From: Algoriphagus aestuarii
Lineage (GTDB): Bacteria > Bacteroidota > Bacteroidia > Cytophagales > Cyclobacteriaceae
Direction: 5' to 3'
Length of the DNA: 64,000 nucleotides
Assembly: GCA_017051695.1 (NCBI GenBank)
Contig: JAFIDK010000002.1
Span: forward strand, 682,001 to 746,000
The position numbers and the translations under genes are program-made. Of the stretch, positions 51,451-60,729 are shown one piece after another (the stretch's first letter is position 1; each line of letters opens with the position of its first letter). The notes under the pieces are model-generated. The model was not told the origin of the DNA and did no database searches. It worked only from the letters and a program-made list of their open reading frames with translations.

Positions 51451-51606
51451 ATGATTATTCGCAATGATGCCAGTAAACTAGATTCTTTACTTATCAGGGT
51501 GGAAGACCTCCCGAGCTTTCGTGAGACCGAAGTGGCCTCAATTCTTAAGTTTAACCTATCTTATATTGTTTTTGCCACCTTACTGTTAGAAAAGCGGATA
51601 TACTAA
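51451..51606 (+). CDS. Possible 51-residue protein, not recognised
   Basis: An ATG at 51451 preceded by AAAGGA at a Shine-Dalgarno-like distance opens a short frame ending TAA at 51606. The product begins MIIRNDASKLDSLLIRVEDL and has a hydrophobic end (FNLSYIVFATLLLEKRIY). It lies 13 bp downstream of the LytTR gene, so it would be co-transcribed. No family was recognised, and codon use cannot prove that it is real. It could also be a remnant. Confidence 0.3.
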   Translation: MIIRNDASKLDSLLIRVEDLPSFRETEVASILKFNLSYIVFATLLLEKRIY

Positions 51607-51693
51607 TTAATGGATTAAAAAAAACAGCCTTCAAATTTGAGCAAAGCGAAATAGCCTGCTATCTTAACATATCACTATTTCATCCCAAAAACC

Positions 51694-53205
51694 ATGGATA
51701 CCGGCTTAGAATCAAAGATTTTGTCGCAGGGCATGAACCCTGACCTTGTTACCCAGCAAATTGACCATTTTAAAAATGGCTTTCCTTTTTTGAAAATCGT
51801 AGCTCCTGCCACTCCCGGAAATGGGATAAATGTATTGAGCGAAAAGGAGTTGAACCACTTTAAAAACACCTACCCGGAAAAAGCTGCACAGATAGAGGTA
51901 GTCAAATTTGTGCCTGCAAGTGGCGCAGCATCTAGAATGTTTAAAGATCTTTTTTCCTTTCTGGAAGGAGATGGTGACCTCAGCAAATCCCCTTTTGTTC
52001 AGAAATTTATGAACAAGATCGAAAAGTTCGCTTTTTATGAAGACTTGGATAACCTGTTAAAAGAACAAGGAAGCAGCATCAACCAAAAATTGGACACCAA
52101 AGATTTTAAAGGAATATTGGCTGCATTGCTGGATGAAAATGGACTTGGATACGGTAGTTTGCCAAAAGGACTTTTGAAATTCCACACTTATGACGAGGAA
52201 CGTAGAACTCCGGCATATGAACACTTAATTGAGGGGTTACAATATGCTGTGGGAACTGGCAATACCGTCAAGATCCACTTTACAGTTTCTCCAGAGCATG
52301 AAGAAAAATTCAAAGAAGAAATTTCCTCCGCCTTGCCTAAATTGGAAAAAGAATACGGAATCAATTTCGATATTTCCTATTCCCAACAAAAGAAGTCCAC
52401 AGACACGATTGCAGTAAATAAGGACAACAGCCCATTTATAGAAGATGATGGAAGTATTTTATTCCGACCAGCAGGCCATGGAGCTTTATTGGAGAACCTA
52501 AATGACATTTCTGCAGATTTGATCTTTATAAAAAATATAGATAATGTAGTTCCTGATCGTCTAAAAGATGAAACAAAAGACTACAAGATGGCTATTGGAG
52601 GATTGCTTCTGGAAATCCAGGATCGGGTTTTTGAGGCGTTGTTAGGTTTGAGCAAAGACATAAATGAAGAATCTGTCAAACATGCTGAGCATGTATTTAC
52701 AAACCATTTGGGAGCTAAACTACCTTCTGATTTTTCTTCTAAATCTACTTTAGAAAGAGGAGGATATTTACAATCAAAATTAAACAGACCGATCAGAGTA
52801 TGTGGAATGGTAAAAAATACGGGTGAACCCGGCGGCGGACCTTTCTGGGTAGAAGAAGCTGATGGTTCTCTCTCTTTGCAAATTGCAGAGACTGCACAGA
52901 TTGATCTGAATGATCCAGAAGCCAAAAAACATTTCCAGGGGTCGACTCACTTTAATCCTGTGGACCTGGTTTGTGGCACTAAAGATTTTGAAGGAAATGA
53001 TTTTGATTTGTTACAGTATCGGGATATGATGACTGGATTTATAACAGAAAAATCCAAAAGTGGAAAAGACTTAAAAGCATTGGAATTGCCTGGTCTTTGG
53101 AATGGTGCGATGGCAGGCTGGAACACCCTTTTTGTGGAAGTCCCTTTGATCACTTTCAATCCTGTAAAAACTGTCAATGACCTTTTACGGGACGAGCATC
53201 AATGA
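51694..53205 (+). CDS. DUF4301 family protein
   Basis: The 503-residue cytosolic protein matches the Bacteroidota-wide DUF4301 family. Motifs include KFVPASGAASRMFKDLFSFL, LPKGLLKFHTYDEE.RTPAYEHL, FRPAGHGALLENLND, GMVKNTGEPGGGPFWVE and WNGAMAGWNTLFVEVPL. The first motif resembles a nucleotidyltransferase G-loop and the whole looks sugar-nucleotide-transferase-like, but no activity is known to me. It is monocistronic with a strong terminator. Confidence 0.9.
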   Translation: MDTGLESKILSQGMNPDLVTQQIDHFKNGFPFLKIVAPATPGNGINVLSEKELNHFKNTYPEKAAQIEVVKFVPASGAASRMFKDLFSFLEGDGDLSKSPFVQKFMNKIEKFAFYEDLDNLLKEQGSSINQKLDTKDFKGILAALLDENGLGYGSLPKGLLKFHTYDEERRTPAYEHLIEGLQYAVGTGNTVKIHFTVSPEHEEKFKEEISSALPKLEKEYGINFDISYSQQKKSTDTIAVNKDNSPFIEDDGSILFRPAGHGALLENLNDISADLIFIKNIDNVVPDRLKDETKDYKMAIGGLLLEIQDRVFEALLGLSKDINEESVKHAEHVFTNHLGAKLPSDFSSKSTLERGGYLQSKLNRPIRVCGMVKNTGEPGGGPFWVEEADGSLSLQIAETAQIDLNDPEAKKHFQGSTHFNPVDLVCGTKDFEGNDFDLLQYRDMMTGFITEKSKSGKDLKALELPGLWNGAMAGWNTLFVEVPLITFNPVKTVNDLLRDEHQ

Positions 53206-53212
53206 AAAACAC

Positions 53213-53255
53213 GAAGTCAGAAGTCAATATGTATAGACTTCTGACTTCCTTTTTT
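53213..53255. terminator. Terminator between the convergent DUF4301 and methyltransferase genes
   Basis: A perfect 13-bp inverted repeat, GAAGTCAGAAGTC (53213-53225) and GACTTCTGACTTC (53236-53248), has a 10-base loop and is followed by CT6. Confidence 0.88.
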
Positions 53256-54426
53256 AATCCTCTACTTTTTTCCCTGCATAAAGATCGTATTTCAGGAGCC
53301 TACAATCTATTTTCCCATTCCAAAATTCAATCCGCCTACTTGCTTTCAAGCCGACTTTTTTAGCAAGCTCCATATTTCCGGTAAAAATATATCCTCTATA
53401 TCCGGCACATTTCTTTTTCATGTAGTCCCCCATTCTTTTATAGGTTTCTTCAAGCTCCAAAGATTCACCTAGTCTCTGACCATATTCCGGATTAAAGATC
53501 ACAACACCTCTGGGCTTTTCTGGTATTTCTGTTTCCCCAAAATCACATACTTGAAAATCGATCATATGGTCCACTCCTGCCACGATGGCATTTTCCTTGG
53601 CATACGCTATTGCCTGAAGGGATATATCAGATGCGATAATTTTCACCTCTGGCACCTCCATAATCTTATTTTCCAGCTTTCTTTTTTTCGCCAGGAAAGC
53701 TTCCTCCTGATATCCCAAAATATATTGGAAAGAATAATTATCCCTGAATAGTCCCGGGTATCGTTTCGTGGCCAGCATCGCCGCCTCAATGGCAAGAGTT
53801 CCCGAACCACACATTGGATTGACAAAGGGAACTCTTGTATTCCATTCTGTTGCAAAAATCGAAGCAGCTGCCAAAGCTTCTAACATCGGAGCTTTGCCGG
53901 GAATTTTTCTATAGCCATGCTTGGCGATTGTTTCACCAGAAGTATTGATATACATGGATGCTTGTGTGCCTTTCCAATATAATTGCAAAACCAATCCCTG
54001 ATAATCGGAACCTGAATCAGGTCTTCTCCCCGACTTCTCTCTAAATCTATCTACGATGGCATCTTTAACCCTGACATTGACAAACATCGGATTGTTGATG
54101 CTTTCATTATCTACTACCGAGCTGACAGAAAAATATCCATCTACGTCGAGAAACTCTTCCCACGCGATGGCTTTGATCTTTCTGTATATATCATCTGAAT
54201 TCTGGAGATAAAATGATTTTATCTCAAAAAGTACCTGTGATGCGGTTCTTAGGTGCAGGTTTAGATCCATGCATTCTTCCAAACTTGCCTTCAATTCTAT
54301 CCCAGTCCGACTGACAGATTCCGGTACAAAACCCAGTTCCCGGACTTCATTTTCCAGATAAGTGGCAAAGCGATCTTTGCAGGTAATAAATACTTTTCCT
54401 CGTTGGTCAAAATCTAGCATGTGCAA
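53254..54426 (-). CDS. THUMP-domain class I RNA methyltransferase (RlmL/YcbY-like)
   Basis: The 390-residue protein has an N-terminal ferredoxin-like/THUMP region (about 1-165; KVFITCKDRFATYLENEVRE) and a Rossmann methyltransferase. The methyltransferase shows VNPMCGSGTLAIEAA (SAM loop), ASDISLQAIAYAKENA and the catalytic NPEYGQRLGE, where the usual NPPY reads NPEY. It corresponds to the N-terminal half of E. coli RlmL, which makes m2G2445 in 23S rRNA. The exact site is inferred. The ATG is at 54426; a second methionine lies two codons later. Confidence 0.88.
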   Translation of the reverse strand: MHMLDFDQRGKVFITCKDRFATYLENEVRELGFVPESVSRTGIELKASLEECMDLNLHLRTASQVLFEIKSFYLQNSDDIYRKIKAIAWEEFLDVDGYFSVSSVVDNESINNPMFVNVRVKDAIVDRFREKSGRRPDSGSDYQGLVLQLYWKGTQASMYINTSGETIAKHGYRKIPGKAPMLEALAAASIFATEWNTRVPFVNPMCGSGTLAIEAAMLATKRYPGLFRDNYSFQYILGYQEEAFLAKKRKLENKIMEVPEVKIIASDISLQAIAYAKENAIVAGVDHMIDFQVCDFGETEIPEKPRGVVIFNPEYGQRLGESLELEETYKRMGDYMKKKCAGYRGYIFTGNMELAKKVGLKASRRIEFWNGKIDCRLLKYDLYAGKKVED

Positions 54427-54501
54427 AAGTAAGAAAGTTCATCCGAAACTTCTTCCATTCAAAAAAACAGGAATTCATTCATCTCTTTTTCCCAGAAAAC
54501 T

Positions 54502-54515
54502 CGCAATCGTTTGCG
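54502..54515. promoter_or_regulatory. LacI-type operator upstream of the DUF1080 operon
   Basis: CGCAATCGTTTGCG matches the LacI-family consensus GCAAnCGnTTGC with the central CG and both arms. It lies 76 bp before the ATG of the DUF1080 gene. TTTG of the right arm with TAAGTTGT 18 bp on could form the promoter. Two more copies flank susC and uxaC in this window. Confidence 0.75.
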
Positions 54516-54590
54516 TAAATTGAAAGAAATCTAAGTTGTTCGGAAGGTTCAGAATCTAGAATTTTAAGCTCTTCCAAAAAATTGAATATT

Positions 54591-55973
54591 ATGAAAAAAA
54601 TCCAAAATCTATTCTTACTGCTAGCTTCAGGTGTTGTCTTACACGGATGTGGAGGGGAACCCAAAGTAGAAGATGATTGGAAAGATCTGTTTAATGGAAA
54701 AGATCTCAGCGGCTGGAAACCAGTAGCCGGAACTGCCACTTTTGAAGTGGTAGACGGAGTGATAGAAGGTTCCGCAGTGGCTGGCTCACCCAATACCTTT
54801 TTAATAACAGAGGAACAATACGGTGATTTTATATTGGAGCTTGACCTAAAAGTAGAGCATCAAACCAGTAATTCCGGAGTGATGGCAAGAGGGCAATTTG
54901 ACCCGGCCGCTAGAGATGGAAATGGTTTGGTGTATGGCTACCAGATAGAAGCCGATCCCAGTGAAAGAGCATGGTCAGCTGGTATCTATGATGAAGCCAG
55001 AAGAGGTTGGCTTTATCCTCTGGACTTAAACCCGGCAGCTAAGACTGCATTCAAAATGGGAGAATTTAACCATTACCGCATTGAAGTAATTGGAGATGAA
55101 ATCAAAACTTGGCTGAATGGTCAAGAAGTAGCTTATGTAGTGGATGACACCGACAAAACAGGATTTATTGGTCTCCAGGTACATAGCATCAGAAACCCGG
55201 AAGACGCAGGAAATAAGACCTATTTCAAAAACGTGAGAATTAAGACCTCCAATTTAGATCCCCAACCATTCAACTCTTCTATTTATGTGGTTAATAACAG
55301 ACTTAACGAGTTGACAGATTACGAAAAAAACACAGGGTGGAATTTATTATTTAACGGAAAGAATCCTGATGGCTGGAAAGGCGCATACAAAGATTCATTC
55401 CCGGATTTTGGATGGTCTGTCAACGAGGGGATTTTAACAATTGCAGCCTCTGATGGCAGTGAGTCTACCAACGCAGGCGACATTGTTACCAAAGATAAAT
55501 TTTCTGCTTTTGACCTAGGCTTTGAATTCAAATTGACCGAAGGTGCAAATAGTGGTTTGAAATATTTCGTAACGCTATCTGAAGGAAATAAAGGTTCTGC
55601 AATCGGCTTAGAATACCAGATTTTAGATGATGAAAAGCATCCTGATGCCAAAATGGGAAGAGATGGAAACAGGACTTTATCCAGCCTTTACGATTTGATC
55701 ACTGCTGACAAGCAACCAAGATTCATGAAACCAATTGGTGAATGGAATAAAGGTAGAGTTGTGGTAGAACCAAATAATCATGTGACTCATTATTTAAATG
55801 GGGTAAAAGTACTGGAATATGATAGAGGTTCTCAGGAGTTCAGGGATTTGGTAGCGATCAGTAAATATAAAATTTGGCCTAACTTCGGTGAAGCTGAATC
55901 AGGACATATCTTATTACAGGATCATGGGAATGAAGTAAGCTTTAAGAATATAAAGATTAAAACATTACAATAA
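54591..55973 (+). CDS. Tandem DUF1080 (3-keto-glycoside hydrolase-type) lipoprotein
   Basis: The ATG at 54591 is preferred over an in-frame TTG at 54582. A lipoprotein signal ends LLASGVVLHGC. Two DUF1080 (PF06439) domains follow. The first (about 30-215) runs DLFNGKDLSGWKPV...GVMARGQFD...YQIEADP...FIGLQVHS. The second (about 250-460) runs NLLFNGKNPDGWKG...SGLKYFV...LEYQILDD...HILLQDHG. Some members are 3-keto-disaccharide/glycoside hydrolases that cleave glycosides already oxidised at C3. The adjacent Gfo/Idh/MocA oxidoreductase gene (12-bp gap) supplies a plausible oxidation step. Confidence 0.9.
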   Translation: MKKIQNLFLLLASGVVLHGCGGEPKVEDDWKDLFNGKDLSGWKPVAGTATFEVVDGVIEGSAVAGSPNTFLITEEQYGDFILELDLKVEHQTSNSGVMARGQFDPAARDGNGLVYGYQIEADPSERAWSAGIYDEARRGWLYPLDLNPAAKTAFKMGEFNHYRIEVIGDEIKTWLNGQEVAYVVDDTDKTGFIGLQVHSIRNPEDAGNKTYFKNVRIKTSNLDPQPFNSSIYVVNNRLNELTDYEKNTGWNLLFNGKNPDGWKGAYKDSFPDFGWSVNEGILTIAASDGSESTNAGDIVTKDKFSAFDLGFEFKLTEGANSGLKYFVTLSEGNKGSAIGLEYQILDDEKHPDAKMGRDGNRTLSSLYDLITADKQPRFMKPIGEWNKGRVVVEPNNHVTHYLNGVKVLEYDRGSQEFRDLVAISKYKIWPNFGEAESGHILLQDHGNEVSFKNIKIKTLQ

Positions 55974-55985
55974 GCCCAGACTAAA

Positions 55986-57332
55986 ATGAAAAACAACAGA
56001 AGAGAATTCATTAAGAAATCTGCCGCTGCTACAGTCGGAATTTCTGCATTGGGAAGCTTAGGTTTTTCAGCCAAAAGTTATGGAAAAATTATCGGTGCCA
56101 ATGACAGAATTAACGTCGCAATCGCAGGTTTAGGTAGAAGGTTAGGTGCGTATTACGAGCCCATCAAACTTCCAAAAACCAATGTAAATCTGGTATATCT
56201 CTGCGATGTCATGGAGTCTCAGATGACAAAAGCAGCAGCTAATTTTGCAAAGCACATTGACTATCGACCAAAGCTGGAAGGGAATATCATGAAAGTCCTG
56301 GAAGATAAGGAAGTTGATGCGTTGATCAATGCCACTCCAGATCACTGGCATGCTCCTGGTACTTGGTTAGCGTCAGAGCGTGGCAAACATGTGTATGTAG
56401 AAAAACCATGTAGCCACAACCCCAGAGAAGGCGAAATTCTGATTGCAATTCAGAAAAAGTATGGGAATGTGATCCAAATGGGAAACCAGCAACGATCAGC
56501 TCCTGAAAGTATAGAAATAATCAAAGCGATCCATGCCGGGGAAATCGGAAAAGTTTCCATGGCAAAAGCATTTTATAGTAATAACAGAGGTGCAGTGCCA
56601 AACCCAACACCTGCTGCTCCGCCATCTGGTTTAAACTGGGATTTGTTCCAAGGACCGGCTCCTCGAAGAGGGTATACACATGATACCTGGGATTATAACT
56701 GGCATTGGTATGGATGGGAATATGGAACGGCCGAAACAGGAAATAATGCTACCCACGAATTAGATGTTGCGAGATGGGCTCTTCAGGTAGATTATCCAAA
56801 AAAAGTATCCACAGTAGGAGGAAAATTCCATTTTCCAGAAGATGGATGGACCATGTATGACACGTTAGAGTCCACCTACGAATTTGAAAATGGGACTTTT
56901 ATCCAGTGGGATGGAAAAAGCAGGAATAGTTACAAGACGTATGGTTCAGACCGCGGTACCATTATATATGGATCAGAAGGATCGGTGTATGTGGATCGAG
57001 GAGGATACAAACAATTTGACAGATCAGGTAAACTGGTGAAAGAAAATCAATCTGGAAATAACGAAGGCGGTACTCAGCTTGGTGGCGGAGGAGATATGAG
57101 CACCATCCACGTTGCCAATTTCTTTGAGGCTATCCGAGGAAAGGAAAAGCAAAACTCCACGATTGAGGAAGGTGCTGTCAGTACCCTACTTTGCCATTTG
57201 GCCAATATCAGTTATAGAACAGGGGAATCATTGGTATGTGATCCATCCAATGGTCATATCTTGAACTCGGATAGTGCAAAAGCACTATGGACTAGGGAGT
57301 ACGAAAAAGGTTGGGAACCTCCAAAAGTTTAA
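55986..57332 (+). CDS. Tat-exported Gfo/Idh/MocA family oxidoreductase
   Basis: The 448-residue protein begins MKNNRREFIKKSAAATVGIS, a twin-arginine signal, so the folded NAD(P)-binding enzyme is exported. The Rossmann part has INVAIAGLGRRLGAYY (dinucleotide loop), VDALINATPDHWHAP and the catalytic-lysine motif YVEKPCSHN. The C-terminal sheet domain carries NNATHELDVARWAL, the family's active-site helix. Neighbouring DUF1080 suggests oxidation of a glycoside at C3 (inferred). It ends at a strong terminator. Confidence 0.92.
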   Translation: MKNNRREFIKKSAAATVGISALGSLGFSAKSYGKIIGANDRINVAIAGLGRRLGAYYEPIKLPKTNVNLVYLCDVMESQMTKAAANFAKHIDYRPKLEGNIMKVLEDKEVDALINATPDHWHAPGTWLASERGKHVYVEKPCSHNPREGEILIAIQKKYGNVIQMGNQQRSAPESIEIIKAIHAGEIGKVSMAKAFYSNNRGAVPNPTPAAPPSGLNWDLFQGPAPRRGYTHDTWDYNWHWYGWEYGTAETGNNATHELDVARWALQVDYPKKVSTVGGKFHFPEDGWTMYDTLESTYEFENGTFIQWDGKSRNSYKTYGSDRGTIIYGSEGSVYVDRGGYKQFDRSGKLVKENQSGNNEGGTQLGGGGDMSTIHVANFFEAIRGKEKQNSTIEEGAVSTLLCHLANISYRTGESLVCDPSNGHILNSDSAKALWTREYEKGWEPPKV

Positions 57333-57351
57333 ACTTACGATTCAAAAACAG

Positions 57352-57389
57352 AAGCCAGTTGATTTTCTTCAATCAACTGGCTTTTTTTT
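57352..57389 (+). terminator. Terminator after the Gfo/Idh/MocA gene
   Basis: AAGCCAGTTGATT (57352-57364) pairs with AATCAACTGGCTT (57371-57383), with a 6-base loop and a following T-run. The remaining sequence to susC (about 316 bp) holds one LacI operator at 57550, AT-rich DNA and no recognised gene. Confidence 0.93.
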
Positions 57390-57549
57390 GGTTTAAAATA
57401 CATTTAACAAAATCAATATTTTTTACACAAGGATATTTTAATTTTTATAAAAATATCTTGAATAAAATGTGAATTTTTCAACAAAACCTCATTTTAACTT
57501 CTTTTGAAAGACATTATATAATAAGCTGATTTTTCATCAATTATAATTA

Positions 57550-57563
57550 CGCAATCGATTGCG
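57550..57563. promoter_or_regulatory. Perfect LacI-type operator upstream of susC
   Basis: CGCAATCGATTGCG is a perfect 14-bp palindrome with the central CG bound by LacI-family proteins. It lies 143 bp before the susC start, in the 373-bp gap after the Gfo/Idh/MocA gene. It shares the arms CGCAA/TTGCG with the site at 54502. Confidence 0.82.
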
Positions 57564-57705
57564 CAATTGATCTTTCAAACCCATTGAAAAGCTTTCTAAT
57601 TTGCTTTAAATTAAATTCGAATTAAACCTATCTACTCATGTGTATTTCCATCAATGGTCAATAGGTTATTTTAACACCAATTTATCTAACATAAACCCCT
57701 AAATT

Positions 57706-60700
57706 ATGAGGCCTAAATTTTACACTTACCTAATGGTGGTGCTGCTTTTGCTCTCGGGTGTAACACACACTTTTGCGCAACAAGCTCAAGTAACAGGTAC
57801 TGTTCTCGATGAGACTGGTTTTCCCCTGCCGGGAGTTACCATTTTAGTAAAAGGAACAACCAGAGGTGCGACCACGGACTTAGATGGAAAATATTCCATC
57901 AATGCAAGCAGCAATGAAACTTTGGTATTTTCCTTTATTGGTTATTCACCAAAAGAAATTTCGGTAGGAAATCAATCGGTTATCGATGTGGCGCTAGACC
58001 CAGATCTAGCTGATTTGGAAGAAGTGGTAGTCGTAGGTTACGGTACTGCAAAGAAAAGTCAATTAACTGGAGCTATTTCTTCTGTAGGATCCAAAGAAAT
58101 TCAGGAACTACCTATCACAGATGCCCGTCAAGCCTTACAAGGTAGAGCTGCAGGGGTGGATGTGACACAGCCTGGCTCCAAACCTGGTTCTGCCCCACAG
58201 GTCCGAATCAGAGGTAGAAGATCTTTCAACGCATCTAATGAACCACTTTATGTCATTGATGGAATTCCGGTAGTTGGTGGATTGAACGACATCAACCCTC
58301 AGGATATTACTTCTATGGAGGTTTTGAAAGATGCATCTGCCACCGCTATTTATGGTTCTAGAGGTTCCAATGGTGTTGTTTTGATTACCACAAAGAGAGG
58401 TACAAAAGGAAAGACAATAGTTTCTCTGGATTCCTATTATGGTATGAACAGAGAATTAGGAAGAATTGATGTATTCAATGGTCCTGAATTCGCTGAATAT
58501 AAAAGAGAATCTAGAAGAACTAGCGGTGAATACCCTGCCGGACCTGCGACTCCAGAAGCGGATGAATCGCTTTTCGAACCTATTGAACTAGATGGTATCG
58601 CAACGGGACGAAGTACAGATTATGTGGGAGGATTACTAAGAAACGGAGCTATTCAAAGTCATCAAATTGGCGTTAGTGGAGGTTCTGATAAAACCACCTT
58701 CTTTGTTTCCGCTAACTATTTCAATGATAAGGGTGTCATCATCAATCAAGATTATACTCGATACACCTTCAGAGCAAATATTGATCATCAAATTAATAAA
58801 AAGATCAAGTTCGGTACTTCCACATTGGTTTCTTTTAGTGAAAGAAACGGTGAAAACTTCAATCCATTAGGGGGCGCATTGGCAGAGAACCCATTGGGTA
58901 AGCCATTTGACGAAGATGGAAACATCATTTTCCTACCTACTTCTGATGGTTTAAGAACCAACCCATTTGCTGAGATTGTACCAGGTGCTCAAGAAGACCT
59001 GACAAAAAACTATAGGATCTTTAATAGTATTTTCGCCAATTATGAAATTATCCCTGGATTAAACTACCGATTGGTATTTGGTCCAGATATCACCATAAGT
59101 AGAGAAGGAAGATTTACAGGTTCACAAACGAATGCGAGACGTGGTGGGGATCCTACAGGCAGTGTCCTAGATGAATTCACTTTCAATTATACATTGGAGA
59201 ACATTCTTACCTATAGCAAAACCTTCAATGAAAAACATAACTTAAACATCACCGCCCTTCAATCCATTCAAAAAGATCGGTCTGAGTTGACTGGAGTAAG
59301 TGTTCAGGGAATTCCTGCTGAGTCTCAATTATATCATAGACTTGGTGATGCCTCTTTAATAACAGGTGCCAATACCTATCTCGAGGAGTGGGCATTGATG
59401 TCATTTATGGGTAGGATCAATTATGATTTCAAGAACAAATTCCTTCTTACTGCAACTTTGAGAGCTGACGGAAGCTCTAGATTTGGTGAAAACAATAAAT
59501 TCGGTTATTTCCCTTCTGTAGCTGCAGGTTGGAATGTACATACAGAGAGTTTCTTGCAGAACTCATCAACTATAGATCAATTGAAGTTAAGAGTTTCTTA
59601 CGGGTCCATTGGTAACCAAGCTATCAATCCTTATCAGACTCAGGCCTTATTGGGCAGAACAAGTTATGCATTTGATAATACAGCTGCCTTTGGTTATAGA
59701 CCAAGCACAATTGGTAATCCTGACTTAAGATGGGAGTCATCCACGACCTTCAACGTCGGTCTTGATTTCGCACTTTGGAAAAGCAGGATATTCGGTTCAT
59801 TCGAATATTACATCACCAATACTTCAAATCTGTTAGCTCCACAACCACTTCCTAATTCGACTGGTTTCGGAGGCTTTACTACCAATATCGGTGAGACTCA
59901 AAACAGAGGGGTTGAGTTGACGTTGTCAACATTGAATATTGAAAAAGGAGACTTTACTTGGTCTACGGATTTTATTTTTACCAGAAACAGAGAGGAAATC
60001 ATTTCACTTCCAAATGGGGATGATATCTCAGCAGGAAGATTTATTGGTCAACCATTGACTATTTTCTATGACTGGAATAAAATTGGGATTTGGCAAACTT
60101 CTGAAACGGATTTAGCGACTTCATTTGGTGATAAACCAGGTGAAATCAAAGTAGAGGACATCAATGGAGATAACAAGATCAATGCAGATGACAGACAGTT
60201 CCTAGGTTCTGTAGTACCTAAATTTGCATTAGGTATGACCAACAGATTTTCCTACAAAGGGTTTGATCTTTCCTTCTTTTTATATGGAAGATTCGGGTTT
60301 ATGATCCGTTCTCAGTTCCACACTAGCAATAACAGCTTGGCGGGTAGATATAATAACTTGGATGTCGACTATTGGACTCCAGATAATCCAACCAACGATT
60401 TCCCTCGACCAAATGTGAACCAAGAAAGTGCCAAATATGCGAGTTCAATGCAATATTTTGATGGAACATTTATTAAGGTGAGAAACATCAATTTTGGGTA
60501 TAATTTAACTCCTGAAGCTGTTAAAAAGATTGGCTTACAGAGCTTGAGAATTTATACTAGTATTCAGCAACCATTCATTTTTGCAGAATATAGATCTAAA
60601 TACAAAGGGATAGATCCTGAGGTATTTATGGATGGTGAGCAAGGTGTAGGAGCAGGAACCGTCAATTCAAATGTTTCCCCTGCTGTGACTTCTTTCACAT

Positions 60701-60723
60701 TTGGTATCAATGCAAAATTCTAA
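57706..60723 (+). CDS. SusC/RagA-family TonB-linked outer-membrane transporter
   Basis: At 1005 residues it has a signal peptide (ending THTFAQ) and a carboxypeptidase-regulatory-like domain (VTGTVLDETGFPLPGVTILV). The Bacteroidota TonB box and plug follow (LEEVVVVGYGTAKKSQLTGA, ALQGRAAGVDV, VRIRGRRSFNASNEPLYVID, SMEVLKDASATAIYGSRG), then a 22-strand barrel. This is the SusC layout for active import of oligosaccharides. The SusD partner follows 6 bp later. The glycan is unknown; the neighbouring uxaC suggests a uronic-acid-containing polysaccharide (inferred). Confidence 0.95.
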   Translation: MRPKFYTYLMVVLLLLSGVTHTFAQQAQVTGTVLDETGFPLPGVTILVKGTTRGATTDLDGKYSINASSNETLVFSFIGYSPKEISVGNQSVIDVALDPDLADLEEVVVVGYGTAKKSQLTGAISSVGSKEIQELPITDARQALQGRAAGVDVTQPGSKPGSAPQVRIRGRRSFNASNEPLYVIDGIPVVGGLNDINPQDITSMEVLKDASATAIYGSRGSNGVVLITTKRGTKGKTIVSLDSYYGMNRELGRIDVFNGPEFAEYKRESRRTSGEYPAGPATPEADESLFEPIELDGIATGRSTDYVGGLLRNGAIQSHQIGVSGGSDKTTFFVSANYFNDKGVIINQDYTRYTFRANIDHQINKKIKFGTSTLVSFSERNGENFNPLGGALAENPLGKPFDEDGNIIFLPTSDGLRTNPFAEIVPGAQEDLTKNYRIFNSIFANYEIIPGLNYRLVFGPDITISREGRFTGSQTNARRGGDPTGSVLDEFTFNYTLENILTYSKTFNEKHNLNITALQSIQKDRSELTGVSVQGIPAESQLYHRLGDASLITGANTYLEEWALMSFMGRINYDFKNKFLLTATLRADGSSRFGENNKFGYFPSVAAGWNVHTESFLQNSSTIDQLKLRVSYGSIGNQAINPYQTQALLGRTSYAFDNTAAFGYRPSTIGNPDLRWESSTTFNVGLDFALWKSRIFGSFEYYITNTSNLLAPQPLPNSTGFGGFTTNIGETQNRGVELTLSTLNIEKGDFTWSTDFIFTRNREEIISLPNGDDISAGRFIGQPLTIFYDWNKIGIWQTSETDLATSFGDKPGEIKVEDINGDNKINADDRQFLGSVVPKFALGMTNRFSYKGFDLSFFLYGRFGFMIRSQFHTSNNSLAGRYNNLDVDYWTPDNPTNDFPRPNVNQESAKYASSMQYFDGTFIKVRNINFGYNLTPEAVKKIGLQSLRIYTSIQQPFIFAEYRSKYKGIDPEVFMDGEQGVGAGTVNSNVSPAVTSFTFGINAKF

Positions 60724-60729
60724 TCAGCG

